Below are positions 19,783 through 27,570 of a DNA stretch of 64,000 bases, piece after piece. Position 1 is the first letter of the stretch. Each line of letters begins with the position of its first letter. The stretch comes from Devosia sp. (lineage in GTDB: Bacteria > Pseudomonadota > Alphaproteobacteria > Rhizobiales > Devosiaceae): positions 1-64,000 of the forward strand of contig NZ_JANQAH010000011.1 in the NCBI RefSeq assembly GCF_024707125.1, given 5' to 3'. The notes below the pieces were generated by a model that made no database searches, was not told the origin of the DNA, and worked only from the letters and a program-made list of their open reading frames with translations. The translations under genes and the position numbers were made by a program.

Positions 19783-19883
19783 TCGCTTTCTCTCGCGCCG
19801 ACTGACCGCAAAAGACAACAACAATCGGCTCACCTCGGAAGACCGAGGCATCAGGGCCGGGATACAGAAGTCGAGGTAGCTCC

Positions 19884-20042
19884 ATGACGCTCGGTACAAT
19901 TCTCATCATCATCCTCATCCTGCTGCTGATCGGTGCCTTGCCGAGCTGGGGTTACTCCCGCGGCTTCGGCTATTTCCCGTCTGGCATTCTGGGCGTTGTA
20001 CTCATCGTGGTGCTGATCCTGGTCCTCATGGGACGGGTCTAG
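19884..20042 (+). CDS. DUF3309 family small membrane protein
   Basis: A 52-residue protein made of two hydrophobic segments (about 3-19 and 35-50) separated by a short loop with the family pattern LPSWGYSRGFGYFPSG. DUF3309 proteins are common in alphaproteobacteria and have no known function. There is no EcfG motif directly upstream, so it may be read through from the promoter at 19519. A strong terminator follows at 20124. Confidence 0.82.
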   Translation: MTLGTILIIILILLLIGALPSWGYSRGFGYFPSGILGVVLIVVLILVLMGRV

Positions 20043-20123
20043 CATCACCGCAATAAAGGCACGCGCTCCAGGCGTTCCGTGCCCTCGCGAACCGGCAGAC
20101 GCCCCCCTTTCGGTTCGCCCCTC

Positions 20124-20159
20124 GCCCCGATGCACCTCGTGCGTCGGGGCTTTCTTTTT
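20124..20159 (+). terminator. Rho-independent terminator after the DUF3309 gene
   Basis: GCCCCGA and TCGGGGC arms (20124-20150), with an inner GCAC/GTGC extension and a short loop, are followed by TTTCTTTTT. It separates the small membrane protein genes from the next EcfG-driven unit. Confidence 0.85.
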
Positions 20160-20175
20160 CATCGGCGATTGCGGC

Positions 20176-20200
20176 GGAACCGGCTGCCGCGTCAGGCGTT
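20176..20200 (+). promoter_or_regulatory. EcfG-type promoter (GGAAC-N16-CGTT) upstream of DUF883 gene
   Basis: GGAAC at 20176-20180 and CGTT at 20197-20200 have an exact 16-nt spacer. The start codon at 20228 is 27 nt after the -10 box, and AGGAG at 20216-20220 supplies the ribosome-binding site. Confidence 0.88.
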
Positions 20201-20227
20201 TTCCGTTCACCAAACAGGAGTGTACCC

Positions 20228-20593
20228 ATGGCTTCGACGACTGATATGGCGCCCACCACAACCCGCAAGAGCAGCAATGCAGGTTCCCGCAGGCCGGCGG
20301 CCAAGACGCGCGAGCAGGAGCTTGAGGCCCAGGTCGCCCAGCTCCAGTCCGATCTCAAGTCCATCACCGAGACCCTTCGCAAACTGACGGGCGAGAAAGC
20401 CGGCGAGGTCCGCGATATCGCCGAGGCCGAGCTTCGCCACCTCAAGAAGCGCGGCCAGCACATGGTGGAAGAAGCGCAGGATCAGGCTGGCGAATACGAA
20501 CAGCAGCTCAAGGACACGATCCGGGAAAAACCTCTGACGGCGGTCGCCACCGCTCTCGGGATCGGTTTTGTGCTGGCCCTGCTGACGCGCTGA
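20228..20593 (+). CDS. ElaB/YqjD/DUF883 family membrane-anchored protein
   Basis: A 121-residue protein. It has a basic low-complexity N-terminus (Thr, Ser, Arg, Lys), a central coiled coil (about 30-95, heptad-like with EQELEAQVAQLQSDLKS) and a C-terminal membrane anchor (about 103-119). This is the layout of the YqjD/ElaB family, in which E. coli members bind stationary-phase ribosomes at the inner membrane. It has its own exact EcfG promoter. Its stop overlaps the start of the next gene by 1 nt, so the two are translationally coupled, as in the E. coli yqjD-yqjE pair. Confidence 0.85.
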   Translation: MASTTDMAPTTTRKSSNAGSRRPAAKTREQELEAQVAQLQSDLKSITETLRKLTGEKAGEVRDIAEAELRHLKKRGQHMVEEAQDQAGEYEQQLKDTIREKPLTAVATALGIGFVLALLTR

Positions 20594-21030
20594 TGCTTGG
20601 CCTGTTGATGCCTCTTGCAGGACTCCTCGGCCTTGAGGTCGAGGGGCTCAGCCAACGCGTAAAGGGTCTGGCGATCGTCTATGCGCTGATCCTCGTCTGC
20701 GTGGTGATCGGCCTCGGCTTCCTCATCGCCGCGGGCTACATCGCGCTCAGCGACCTCGTAGGCCCGTTGACGGCCACGCTGATCCTCGCTGGCAGCTTCC
20801 TCGCCGTTGCGCTGCTCGTTTACATCGGGCTTGCCATCAGCGAGAGCAATCGCCGCAAGCGTCTGGCCGAGCGCAGGCGTTCCAGTGACGCCGGGGCTTT
20901 CCTCACGACAGCGGCCTTGACCGCCCTGCCGCTGCTTACGCGTTCGCCCATGCTCGTGAAGCTGGGCATTCCGGCGGCTGCCCTGGCGGCTCTGGTTCTG
21001 CTCCGGGACAAGGATACCCCTGACTCGTGA
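20593..21030 (+). CDS. Holin-superfamily/YqjE-like membrane protein
   Basis: A 145-residue membrane protein. Two strong hydrophobic segments (about 26-49 and 58-81) form a helical hairpin. A basic stretch (RRKRLAERRR) and two weaker hydrophobic segments near the C-terminus follow. The hairpin and its position behind a YqjD-like gene match the YqjE/holin-X group. The function is unknown, and it is not evidence for a prophage here. It shares the EcfG promoter at 20176. Confidence 0.75.
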   Translation: MLGLLMPLAGLLGLEVEGLSQRVKGLAIVYALILVCVVIGLGFLIAAGYIALSDLVGPLTATLILAGSFLAVALLVYIGLAISESNRRKRLAERRRSSDAGAFLTTAALTALPLLTRSPMLVKLGIPAAALAALVLLRDKDTPDS

Positions 21031-21051
21031 CGGTTCGCCGCCACGAGTCTT

Positions 21052-21957
21052 TTACACGTCTTTCGCTGGAAAGATGACTGACAGCGCCTGCGGCAGGATG
21101 GTGAGCTCGACATCGCGTTCGAGCTCGATCAATTCCCCGTCGATCACGGCATGAACCTCCCGCTTCCGCTTGGGGAAGTGGAGGATCAGGTTCTCGCTTT
21201 CGAGTTCCGTCACCTGCGGATTGGCGCGCCAGCGACCAACCAGCACGTCGATGACGAGGCTGATGAGTTCACCCGTCGTCACCGTACCGGCGAAATAGAT
21301 GCCCAGCCGACCGGTATCGAGGCGTTGCGCCACCGGCACCGGTCCATCGTCGAGCGGATTGTTGGAGACCGCAATCCCGGACACAATCCGCTTCTGACGG
21401 CCTGAATCATCTTCAAATTCAACTTCGAAGCGAGGCGGGTTGAGCGCCGCCGCCGCAATGGCGCGCAGGCTGGCCAGCATTTTGCCCACCCGGCTGCTAT
21501 AGGCCATTCCGTTACGGATCCGCACCAGGCGCGCGTGAATACCCACACCGAACTGGTGCACGAAGGGCTGGTTGTTGGCCGTCGCCAGGTCAACCTGGCC
21601 CACAGTTCCCTTTGCCACCGCGTGAAGCGCCTTGCGAATATCGGACGGAACGCCGAGGGCGCGGGCAAAGAGGTTCATCGTACCGGCGGGCAATATGCCG
21701 AGCACCTTGCCGGTGCGATGCGCGATCGCGGCCGCCGAGGAAATGGTGCCATCGCCGCCGGCGGCAATCATGGCCTCAATATCGGGGTCGACGGAAAATT
21801 TCTCGATTGTTGCAAGGACTTCGCTTCCGCTCACAACGTGACACTGCAACTCATGCCCGGCTTCGGCGAAGACGGCCACGGCTTCAGCACAGAATGCATC
21901 GAGATCCATGGTTCGCAAGGTGCCGCTATCGCTATTGAAGATCGCGGCAACGCGCAT
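21052..21957 (-). CDS. Diacylglycerol kinase family lipid kinase (YegS/DagK-like)
   Basis: A protein of about 301 residues of the YegS/DagK fold. It has the nucleotide-binding motif AAGGDGTISSAAA (about residue 68) and the following GILPAGTMNLFARALG motif, both diagnostic. The enzyme probably phosphorylates a lipid or sphingoid base at the membrane; the exact substrate is unknown. The ATG at 21957 has GGAG 8 nt upstream; a GTG three codons earlier would overlap the histidine kinase stop. It lies 5 nt downstream of the histidine kinase gene and is probably in one operon with it. Confidence 0.9.
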   Translation of the reverse strand: MRVAAIFNSDSGTLRTMDLDAFCAEAVAVFAEAGHELQCHVVSGSEVLATIEKFSVDPDIEAMIAAGGDGTISSAAAIAHRTGKVLGILPAGTMNLFARALGVPSDIRKALHAVAKGTVGQVDLATANNQPFVHQFGVGIHARLVRIRNGMAYSSRVGKMLASLRAIAAAALNPPRFEVEFEDDSGRQKRIVSGIAVSNNPLDDGPVPVAQRLDTGRLGIYFAGTVTTGELISLVIDVLVGRWRANPQVTELESENLILHFPKRKREVHAVIDGELIELERDVELTILPQALSVIFPAKDV

Positions 21958-21962
21958 GTGGA

Positions 21963-23384
21963 TCACTCCATGGCCGACTGGCTGGGTGGAGCCGGCGTTC
22001 TATCGAGCGCCGGCAGGGAGACAGAAATGGTGACGCCTTCACCCGGAACACTCACATAGACGGGTTCGCCGCCAAATTGGCCCGAGAGCTGCCGGATGAT
22101 GACGGAACCAAGCCCGCCCTCCTCCTGCCCTTCCGGCAGACCCACGCCATTGTCCGAGACTTTGAGCGTTGGCACCCCCGCTTCATCGCGGAACAGCGCC
22201 ACTTCGACACGGCCATGGCGACCATCGGGAAAACCATGTTTCAGCGCATTGGTCACGAACTCGCCAACCAGAATGCCGAGCGTCGTCGCATCCCGCGCGC
22301 TGACTTCGATACTCTCGATCTTGCCCTCGATGGCAATGCGCCCTGAATCGGTCTGGGTCATCGCAATGTCTTCAAGGACCGCGCTCAGAAACTCCTCGGC
22401 GCTGGCCGATTCCATATCATCGCCAAGACGCAGGCGACGATGCGCCGAAGCAATGGCATGCACACGGAGCCGCGCCGCTTCCAGGGCCGTACGCACCTCC
22501 GCCGATCGGGTGCGCATGAGCTGCAGCGCCAGGAGCGACGAAACCGTCGCCAGGGAATTGCCGATCCGGTGGCTGGTGTCCTGCAAGAGCGCCTCGACGC
22601 GCTGCCGTTCGCGCTCGGCATGGGCCCGCGCCTCTTCGATAGCGCGTGTACGCTCGACAATCTCGGCTTCCAGCGCTTCATTCTGGTTGATGAGGCCACG
22701 ATGACGCTGGGCCATGGCGCTAACCTGCTTTTGCGTGCGGGCCATCAGGGCATAGGCAAGACAAACGGCCGCTGCGAGCGCCGCGATAATCGTCCCCACG
22801 AGCCAGATGCGGGAGCGATCAATCCCCTCGTTGCGCAGCGCGAGCTTCTGGTTTTCTTCGGCGATAAAGGCTTCGAGCGTATCGCGAACTTCGCTCATCA
22901 GGCGAACGCCCATGCCTGTCTCGATCAGGCTTTGCGCTTCTTCCTGCCGCGCCGTGGCGACCAGTTCCACAGTGCGCGCCATTTCGGCCATCTTGCCGGC
23001 AATGTCCCCGGTAATCGAACGCACACGTTCTGCCTGGGCCGCATCATCGGCCGTCATTTCCAGCAGCGCCTTCACATAAGCATCCACGTGCGCCGCGGCG
23101 GCATGATAGGGCTCAAGCAGTTGCGCATCGCGCGTCAGCATGTAGCCGCGCTGGCTGGCCTCGGCCTGGCTCATGACATTGACGAGTTCCCTTGCGGTAT
23201 CGCGCACCGCATAGGTATCGGTGATATCGCGAAGCTGCCGATCCATGCCCTGCATGAGCAGCAGCGACACCACTGCTGCGAGGCAAACAAGAACAAGCGA
23301 CACCCATATGGCGATGCGTCTTGCCGTTCGCCGACCTAAAACTGGCGTCTGTACGCCCGCCACTCGCTGTGCCACCACACTCAT
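21963..23384 (-). CDS. HWE/HisKA_2-type sensor histidine kinase with CHASE3 domain
   Basis: A membrane sensor of about 473 residues. TM1 (about 24-46) and TM2 (about 185-210) flank a periplasmic CHASE3 domain (recognised by ASQRGYMLTRD). A coiled coil, a HisKA_2-type dimerisation box (LLQDTSHRIGNSLATVSSLLA, phospho-acceptor His) and an ATPase domain (EFVTNALKHG, DNGVGLP) follow. Kinases of this class activate PhyR in alphaproteobacteria, and it lies close to phyR-nepR-ecfG, so it is a good candidate PhyK; that link is inference. It is 98 nt downstream of the Crp/Fnr gene on the same strand and may share its EcfG promoter. Confidence 0.9.
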   Translation of the reverse strand: MSVVAQRVAGVQTPVLGRRTARRIAIWVSLVLVCLAAVVSLLLMQGMDRQLRDITDTYAVRDTARELVNVMSQAEASQRGYMLTRDAQLLEPYHAAAAHVDAYVKALLEMTADDAAQAERVRSITGDIAGKMAEMARTVELVATARQEEAQSLIETGMGVRLMSEVRDTLEAFIAEENQKLALRNEGIDRSRIWLVGTIIAALAAAVCLAYALMARTQKQVSAMAQRHRGLINQNEALEAEIVERTRAIEEARAHAERERQRVEALLQDTSHRIGNSLATVSSLLALQLMRTRSAEVRTALEAARLRVHAIASAHRRLRLGDDMESASAEEFLSAVLEDIAMTQTDSGRIAIEGKIESIEVSARDATTLGILVGEFVTNALKHGFPDGRHGRVEVALFRDEAGVPTLKVSDNGVGLPEGQEEGGLGSVIIRQLSGQFGGEPVYVSVPGEGVTISVSLPALDRTPAPPSQSAME

Positions 23385-23482
23385 CCACACCGTCTCTTTC
23401 CGACCCCTGCCAAAAGCCCGACGGCCCCTTATGGTATGTCTTCCGCTTGCCATGCTGCAATGGCAGCAATGAGGCCTGCGGC

Positions 23483-24238
23483 CTATATCAGCGGGCGCTT
23501 CCGCTCCCTAGGTTTCTCCCAGTCCGCAAGCTCACGCAGCCCTTCGGCATCGACGATCTCGCAGCTGCGGTCGAGCCATTGAATGAGGCCCTTTTCCGCC
23601 AGCTTGCGAAGCGTCTTGTTGGTATGCACGATCGACAAGCCCAACGTATCCGCCACGTGCTGCTGCGTGACCGGAATGTGCAGGAGCTTGTCGGAGATCT
23701 TCCCCAGCCCCTCGGCCCGGCTATGAAGAAAGGCGAGGAGATAGGCTGCCCGCTCCAGCGCCGTTCGCCGTCCAAGGCTCAAGAGGTGTTCGTCCAGCAT
23801 CCGCTCCTCCTGAGCCGCGATCCAGGTCACATCAAAGCCGAGCCCTGGATGTCCCTCGAATAGGCTGTCGAGCTTGTCGCGCTGGAAGACGCAGAGAACC
23901 ATTGTGGTGAGCGCTTCCACCGAATGCTCCATCTCACCCATGATCGACCCCTGCAACCCCAGCAGATCGCCCGGCAGCAGATAGTTCAGAATCTGCCGTC
24001 GACCATCCGGCAGGGTTTTGAAGCGAAAGGCCCAGCCCGACAGCACCGTGTAGAGGTGGGGGCTGTGGGTGCCTTCGGACAGAATGGTGGAGCCCGCTTC
24101 CGCTACGAGCTCACCCCGCTTGAAGGATGAAACGAAGCGCAATTCCGGGTCGGTGAAATCACGAAAACCGGAAAGGCCTCGCAGCGGACATTGCTCGCAC
24201 GGCACACGACGGCCAGTGCTGGGAAGAACGAGGCTCAA
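23483..24238 (-). CDS. Crp/Fnr family transcriptional regulator
   Basis: A protein of 251 residues. An N-terminal cyclic-nucleotide-like effector domain (about 25-145) is followed by a C-terminal winged helix (motif TQQHVADTLGLSIVHTNKTLRKL, about 185-210). A Cys pair at the N-terminus (CEQCPL) recalls Fnr/FixK relatives, but the full Fe-S cysteine set of FNR is absent. The start is a TTG at 24238 with only a weak ribosome-binding site. An exact EcfG-type promoter at 24278-24302 on this strand puts it directly under general stress control. Similar regulators are common in Hyphomicrobiales stress loci. Confidence 0.88.
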   Translation of the reverse strand: MSLVLPSTGRRVPCEQCPLRGLSGFRDFTDPELRFVSSFKRGELVAEAGSTILSEGTHSPHLYTVLSGWAFRFKTLPDGRRQILNYLLPGDLLGLQGSIMGEMEHSVEALTTMVLCVFQRDKLDSLFEGHPGLGFDVTWIAAQEERMLDEHLLSLGRRTALERAAYLLAFLHSRAEGLGKISDKLLHIPVTQQHVADTLGLSIVHTNKTLRKLAEKGLIQWLDRSCEIVDAEGLRELADWEKPRERKRPLI

Positions 24239-24277
24239 TGGGAGGTACCGGGAGGTTCATGGGCGGGTTGGCAACTT

Positions 24278-24302
24278 AACGTGCAACCGCCAAACCCGTT
24301 CC
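24278..24302 (-). promoter_or_regulatory. EcfG-type promoter (GGAAC-N16-CGTT) for Crp/Fnr gene
   Basis: Read on the minus strand, GGAAC is at 24302-24298 and CGTT at 24281-24278, with exactly 16 nt between them. The -10 box ends 39 nt before the TTG start of the Crp/Fnr gene. It may drive the regulator, the histidine kinase and the lipid kinase as one unit. Confidence 0.88.
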
Positions 24303-24378
24303 ACCACATGTCTTTTTTAAATGACACCCTGCCCCATGAAAGCTCAAAAGCGCCCGTACCTTACGATGGACAGCCGAC

Positions 24379-24750
24379 ATGCTTTCTGGCCGAACGGTTC
24401 TGATCGTCGAGGCTCAATACCTCATCGCTATGGACCTGCAAAATACCCTGGACGACCTTGCCGCCGGCAAAGTCATTATCGCCCAGGATCCCGTTCATGC
24501 CCGAGAACTCGCCCCGGACTGGAGCGATTGTGGCCTCGCAATAGTCGAGGTCGAACGGGAGCTGCCCGAGCACATCGCGCTCATCGGCGAGCTGCTGCGC
24601 GAAGGTGTTCCGGTCATCGGGCTGACCGCCGATTCCGAGCTTGAGAAGCACTTGAACTGGCTTTCCGGCACCCCGATCCTGCTCAAGCCTGCTCCGTCCG
24701 AGCGCATGCTCGCCCTGATCTCGGACCTTCTTGGTCCTCAGAAGGAGTGA
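24379..24750 (+). CDS. Degenerate single-domain receiver (pseudo-response regulator)
   Basis: A 123-residue protein with the receiver fold: VLIVEAQYLIAMDLQ at the start, a Thr in IGLTADS and the conserved Lys in ILLKPAPS. The acidic pocket is damaged. The usual ED/DD pair is EA, and the phospho-acceptor Asp position in LAIVEVERE is Glu. It therefore probably cannot be phosphorylated in the normal way and may be locked in one state. It lies next to ecfG and overlaps its 3' end by 13 bp in convergent orientation. A role in tuning the general stress response is plausible but unproven. Confidence 0.82.
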   Translation: MLSGRTVLIVEAQYLIAMDLQNTLDDLAAGKVIIAQDPVHARELAPDWSDCGLAIVEVERELPEHIALIGELLREGVPVIGLTADSELEKHLNWLSGTPILLKPAPSERMLALISDLLGPQKE

Positions 24751-25292
24751 TTGGTCGTCGTCACCTGCGTCGACAGGGCATCCGGACCATAGTCGGACTC
24801 GCCGCTGACCTTGAGCATTTCCTGAAGGCGTGAACGCGCGCGGCTGACGCGGCTCTTCATCGTCCCGACAGCGCAATCGCAAATCTCGGCCGCTTCTTCG
24901 TAGGAGAAGCCCGAAGCGCCGATAAGAATGATGGCTTCGCGTTGATCATCCGGCAGTTCCGCCAGAGCCTTCTTGAAGTCCTCAAGATCCATCGCGCCAT
25001 ATTGTGAGGGGTGCACGGAAAGGCGTTCGGTGAAAGCACCGTCGCTATCCTGCACTTCGCGGCCACGCTTGCGCATCTGGCTGTAGAACTCATTGCGCAG
25101 AATGGTGAAGAGCCACGCCTTGATATTGGTGCCCATTTCGAAGCTCGATTGCTTCGCCCAGGCTTTCATGACGGTGTCCTGCACAAGGTCATCTGCCTTG
25201 TCGTGCTTGCCTGTCAGCGAGACGGCGAAAGCACGCAGGCTCGGAAGTGTGGACAGCATTTCGCGCTTGAACGACGGGGTTTCGGTCGCCAT
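24738..25292 (-). CDS. ecfG: General stress response ECF sigma factor EcfG
   Basis: An ECF sigma factor of 184 residues. It has region 2 (RAFAVSLTGKHDKADDLVQDTVMKAW) and region 4 (LPDDQREAIILIGASGFSYEEAAEICDCAVGTMKSRVSRAR). It directs RNA polymerase to GGAAC-N16/17-CGTT promoters. The ATG at 25292 has GGAG 9 nt upstream; the reading frame extends much further upstream but would overlap nepR. It follows nepR by 4 nt, the standard arrangement, and is held inactive by NepR until phosphorylated PhyR captures the anti-sigma factor. The 3' end overlaps the convergent receiver gene. Confidence 0.95.
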   Translation of the reverse strand: MATETPSFKREMLSTLPSLRAFAVSLTGKHDKADDLVQDTVMKAWAKQSSFEMGTNIKAWLFTILRNEFYSQMRKRGREVQDSDGAFTERLSVHPSQYGAMDLEDFKKALAELPDDQREAIILIGASGFSYEEAAEICDCAVGTMKSRVSRARSRLQEMLKVSGESDYGPDALSTQVTTTNHSF

Positions 25293-25296
25293 GCAC

Positions 25297-25506
25297 TCAC
25301 TCTCCACCCTGCGATGACTGCTTGGTCTGGGTCCGCTCTGCATTGTCGAGCTTTTCCAGTAGATCGAGGAGCTGGTCTGGAACCCCCTCCTCCTGCACGG
25401 CCCCGTAAAGGGCCCGCAACCGCGAACCAATATCCGATGTTGGCCCCAGTCCGTCATCCGGCTGAAGCCGCACGCGTTGTTGGTTCACAATGTTATCCTT
25501 CGTCAT
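25297..25506 (-). CDS. nepR: Anti-sigma factor NepR
   Basis: A 69-residue protein. It has the conserved NepR core (IGSRLRALYGAVQEEGVPDQLLDLLEKLD, about residues 26-54) between flexible ends. It binds EcfG under normal conditions and the sigma-like domain of phosphorylated PhyR under stress. It is immediately upstream of ecfG on the same strand and divergent from phyR. The ribosome-binding site is weak (AGGG close to the ATG), which may keep its level low. Confidence 0.93.
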   Translation of the reverse strand: MTKDNIVNQQRVRLQPDDGLGPTSDIGSRLRALYGAVQEEGVPDQLLDLLEKLDNAERTQTKQSSQGGE

Positions 25507-25568
25507 ACCCTAACTCTGGCTTCCCGGGGCTTGCCGCTACCGATGAGAAAGTCCGTTCGCTAAAAATA

Positions 25569-25587
25569 GTTCCAAAGGCATCGGAAC
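25569..25587. promoter_or_regulatory. Back-to-back GGAAC -35 motifs between nepR and phyR
   Basis: GTTCC (25569-25573, i.e. GGAAC on the minus strand) and GGAAC (25583-25587, plus strand) point outward towards nepR-ecfG and phyR. At N16 the -10 positions read ACTT and GATT instead of CGTT, so both are imperfect. The symmetric layout fits autoregulated divergent stress promoters. Confidence 0.5.
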
Positions 25588-25655
25588 TTTTCTTTCTCCC
25601 CGCGATTTAGTCATCTCGTGAAGTCACGGTCTCAAGCGTCACTGGAGTTTCCTAC

Positions 25656-26450
25656 ATGTCATTGTCCACGCGGATCGCGCCGCACCTGCCTTACCTCCGG
25701 CGTTTTTCCCGGGCGGTTACAGGGTCGCAGACGTCTGGCGACGCCTATGTCGCAGCCACGCTGGAAGCACTGATCTCAGACATTTCCCTCTTCCCGGAGG
25801 CATCGAGCGATCGGATTGCGCTGTACAAGCTGTTTTCCGCGCTGTTCACGTCGTCTTCCGTCGATATTCCCGCGCCCACTTCCAGCTTTGCCTGGGAGCA
25901 GCGCGCCGCGAGGAACCTCGCCAACCTATCGCCCCGCCCGCGCCAGTCCTTCCTGCTCGTTGCAGTCGAAGGTTTTACGCATAGCCAGGCAGCCGAAGTG
26001 CTCGACGTCAGCGATGAAGAGTTCGCCAGGTTCCTCGATGAAGCCTCGCACGAAATCTCGCGACAGGTAGCCACCGAGATCATGATCATCGAGGACGAGC
26101 CGCTGATTGCGATGGACATCGAGCAGATGGTGGAGAGCCTCGGCCACAAGGTGGTGAGCATCGCCCGCACCCATGCCGAAGCGATCAAGCTGTTCAACCA
26201 GACCAAGCCACGCATGATCCTGGCCGATATCCAGCTGGCCGATGGCAGCTCGGGTATCGATGCCGTCAACGACATCCTCAACACCCATTCGGTGCCGGTG
26301 ATCTTCATCACGGCCTTCCCCGAGCGCCTCCTGACAGGCGAACGTCCCGAGCCCACCTTCCTCGTGACGAAGCCGTTCAATCCCGATATGGTCAAGGCGC
26401 TGATCAGCCAGGCGCTGTTCTTCGAAGATGGATCTCGCGCCGCGGCGTAA
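25656..26450 (+). CDS. phyR: General stress response regulator PhyR
   Basis: A protein of 264 residues with the diagnostic PhyR layout. An N-terminal sigma-like (EcfG-mimic) domain (about 1-135, including [27 protein letters not shown]) is followed by a C-terminal receiver. The receiver has the acidic pair in [12 protein letters not shown] (about 145), the phospho-acceptor Asp in [14 protein letters not shown] (about 190), Thr in FITAFPE and Lys in LVTKPFNP. Phosphorylation frees the sigma-like domain to bind NepR and release EcfG. GGAG lies 8 nt before the ATG. It is divergent from nepR-ecfG. Confidence 0.96.
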   Translation: MSLSTRIAPHLPYLRRFSRAVTGSQTSGDAYVAATLEALISDISLFPEASSDRIALYKLFSALFTSSSVDIPAPTSSFAWEQRAARNLANLSPRPRQSFLLVAVEGFTHSQAAEVLDVSDEEFARFLDEASHEISRQVATEIMIIEDEPLIAMDIEQMVESLGHKVVSIARTHAEAIKLFNQTKPRMILADIQLADGSSGIDAVNDILNTHSVPVIFITAFPERLLTGERPEPTFLVTKPFNPDMVKALISQALFFEDGSRAAA

Positions 26451-26472
26451 GTCCTCCTCCCATGCAAAACTC

Positions 26473-26497
26473 AAAAGCCGGCTATGCCGGCTTTTTT
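26473..26497 (+). terminator. Rho-independent terminator after phyR
   Basis: AAAAGCCGGC and GCCGGCTTTT arms (26473-26482 and 26486-26495) enclose a TAT loop and end in a U-tract. It lies 22 nt after the phyR stop and just before the next EcfG promoter. Confidence 0.9.
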
Positions 26498-26507
26498 GTT
26501 GGCCTCA

Positions 26508-26532
26508 GGAACTTGCCAAGTCCCCCAACGTT
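26508..26532 (+). promoter_or_regulatory. EcfG-type promoter (GGAAC-N16-CGTT) upstream of DUF1328 gene
   Basis: GGAAC at 26508-26512 and CGTT at 26529-26532 have an exact 16-nt spacer. The promoter is tightly packed between the phyR terminator and the small membrane protein gene at 26564. Confidence 0.88.
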
Positions 26533-26563
26533 TACTTGGCAAGACAACGCCATGGAGGCACCC

Positions 26564-26728
26564 ATGCTCTATTATGCCCTCGTCTTTCTCGTTATCGCCC
26601 TGATCGCTGGCGTCCTCGGTTTCGGTGGTATTGCTGGCGCCTCTGCCGGCATCGCGCAGATTCTGTTCTTCCTGTTCCTCGCGTTCCTCGTGGTTTCGCT
26701 GCTCATCGGCCTCTTCCGCCGGACCTAG
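26564..26728 (+). CDS. DUF1328 (YtjA-like) small membrane protein
   Basis: A 54-residue protein of two hydrophobic helices (about 3-24 and 29-50) with the family pattern [20 protein letters not shown] and a basic end (FRRT). Its E. coli relative YtjA is a small membrane protein of unknown function. GGAGG at 26554-26558 precedes the ATG. It has an exact EcfG promoter and its own terminator, so it is a one-gene unit of the general stress regulon. Confidence 0.88.
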   Translation: MLYYALVFLVIALIAGVLGFGGIAGASAGIAQILFFLFLAFLVVSLLIGLFRRT

Positions 26729-26747
26729 AAATCAGGAAGCTCAAACA

Positions 26748-26777
26748 AAAAAAGGCGGCCCATCGGCCGCCTTTTTT
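26748..26777. terminator. Bidirectional rho-independent terminator
   Basis: A-tract plus GGCGGCC (26748-26760), loop CATC, then GGCCGCC plus T-tract (26765-26777). It is symmetric, so it serves the DUF1328 gene on the plus strand and the convergent YdcF-like gene, whose stop codon lies at its right edge. Confidence 0.9.
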
Positions 26778-27570
26778 ATGGTCCGGGGAAGAGTTCGCTC
26801 GTCTTGCCCGTCCAGTAGTAGATCAAGAGCCCAACCCACTCCTTGATCCCGGCCGTGCTCACATTGACGTTTTGTACCAGGTTGGCGATGTCGAAGCCGA
26901 AGCCCTGCGGCCCCGGCGTGCGATAGTCAGTCGGCCATGGAATGACCGAAAGTCCCGCTTTCTCGAAAATCCCCACGGATCGCGGCATATGAAATGCCGA
27001 TGTGACGAGAACGATGGTTCCGTTACCACTCTCGCCCAGTAGATCCTTGGTATTGGCGACATTCTCGTCGGTATTGCGCGACTCCCCCTCGAGCACCAAT
27101 CGATCCCGCGCAATGCCGAAGGCGAGGAAGAAGCGCTCGGCGGTAGTCGCCTCCGTCTCTCCTTCGTCCGTCAGGGCCCCGCTGCCACCACTGATAAATA
27201 TCTTTGCGGATGGATAGGTTTGGGCCAGCCAGAGCGTGGTCGTCAGCCGGTCGCCGGCATCGTTAAGTTCCGCAATCTGCCTGGCCGAGCTGGGCCGTTC
27301 CAGCGTCGCACCACCCAGCATGATGATGGCGTCGACCACCGGCGGCGGGGGCGCAGGGACCGCGAAACGGTCCTCCAATGGCTGCATGATCAGATATCCC
27401 AGATTGGTGAAGCTCACCGTTCCGTGGATCAACACGCCAAGCACAAGTGCCGTCGCCGCCAGCCGCTTCTTGCCCCAAAACAGCGCCACCACGGCACCCA
27501 GCATCAGCAAAAAGACCACGCTGAGGGGCTGAGCGAGCAACCAGAAGATCTTTGACGCCAGAAAGAACAT
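26776..27570 (-). CDS. YdcF/ElyC family (DUF218) membrane-associated protein
   Basis: A protein of 264 residues. Two N-terminal hydrophobic segments (about 2-30 and 37-55) anchor a periplasm-facing DUF218 domain that starts at DAIIMLGGA (about 81). The acidic and Ser/Gly motifs typical of the fold follow (FISGGSG, GESRNTDENVANT, VTSAFHMPRSVGIF). E. coli ElyC influences envelope precursor lipid metabolism; the biochemical activity of the family is not settled. It converges on the DUF1328 gene and shares its terminator. Confidence 0.88.
   Translation of the reverse strand: MFFLASKIFWLLAQPLSVVFLLMLGAVVALFWGKKRLAATALVLGVLIHGTVSFTNLGYLIMQPLEDRFAVPAPPPPVVDAIIMLGGATLERPSSARQIAELNDAGDRLTTTLWLAQTYPSAKIFISGGSGALTDEGETEATTAERFFLAFGIARDRLVLEGESRNTDENVANTKDLLGESGNGTIVLVTSAFHMPRSVGIFEKAGLSVIPWPTDYRTPGPQGFGFDIANLVQNVNVSTAGIKEWVGLLIYYWTGKTSELFPGP

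Noticed and set aside
20593..21030. Prophage remnant suggested by the holin-like protein
   Set aside because: No integrase, lysin or capsid genes are nearby, and the YqjD-YqjE-like pairing with an EcfG promoter explains the gene better.
25293..25457. Longer EcfG reading frame starting at 25457
   Set aside because: The extension overlaps nepR, lacks homology to sigma factors, and a well-placed GGAG precedes the ATG at 25292.
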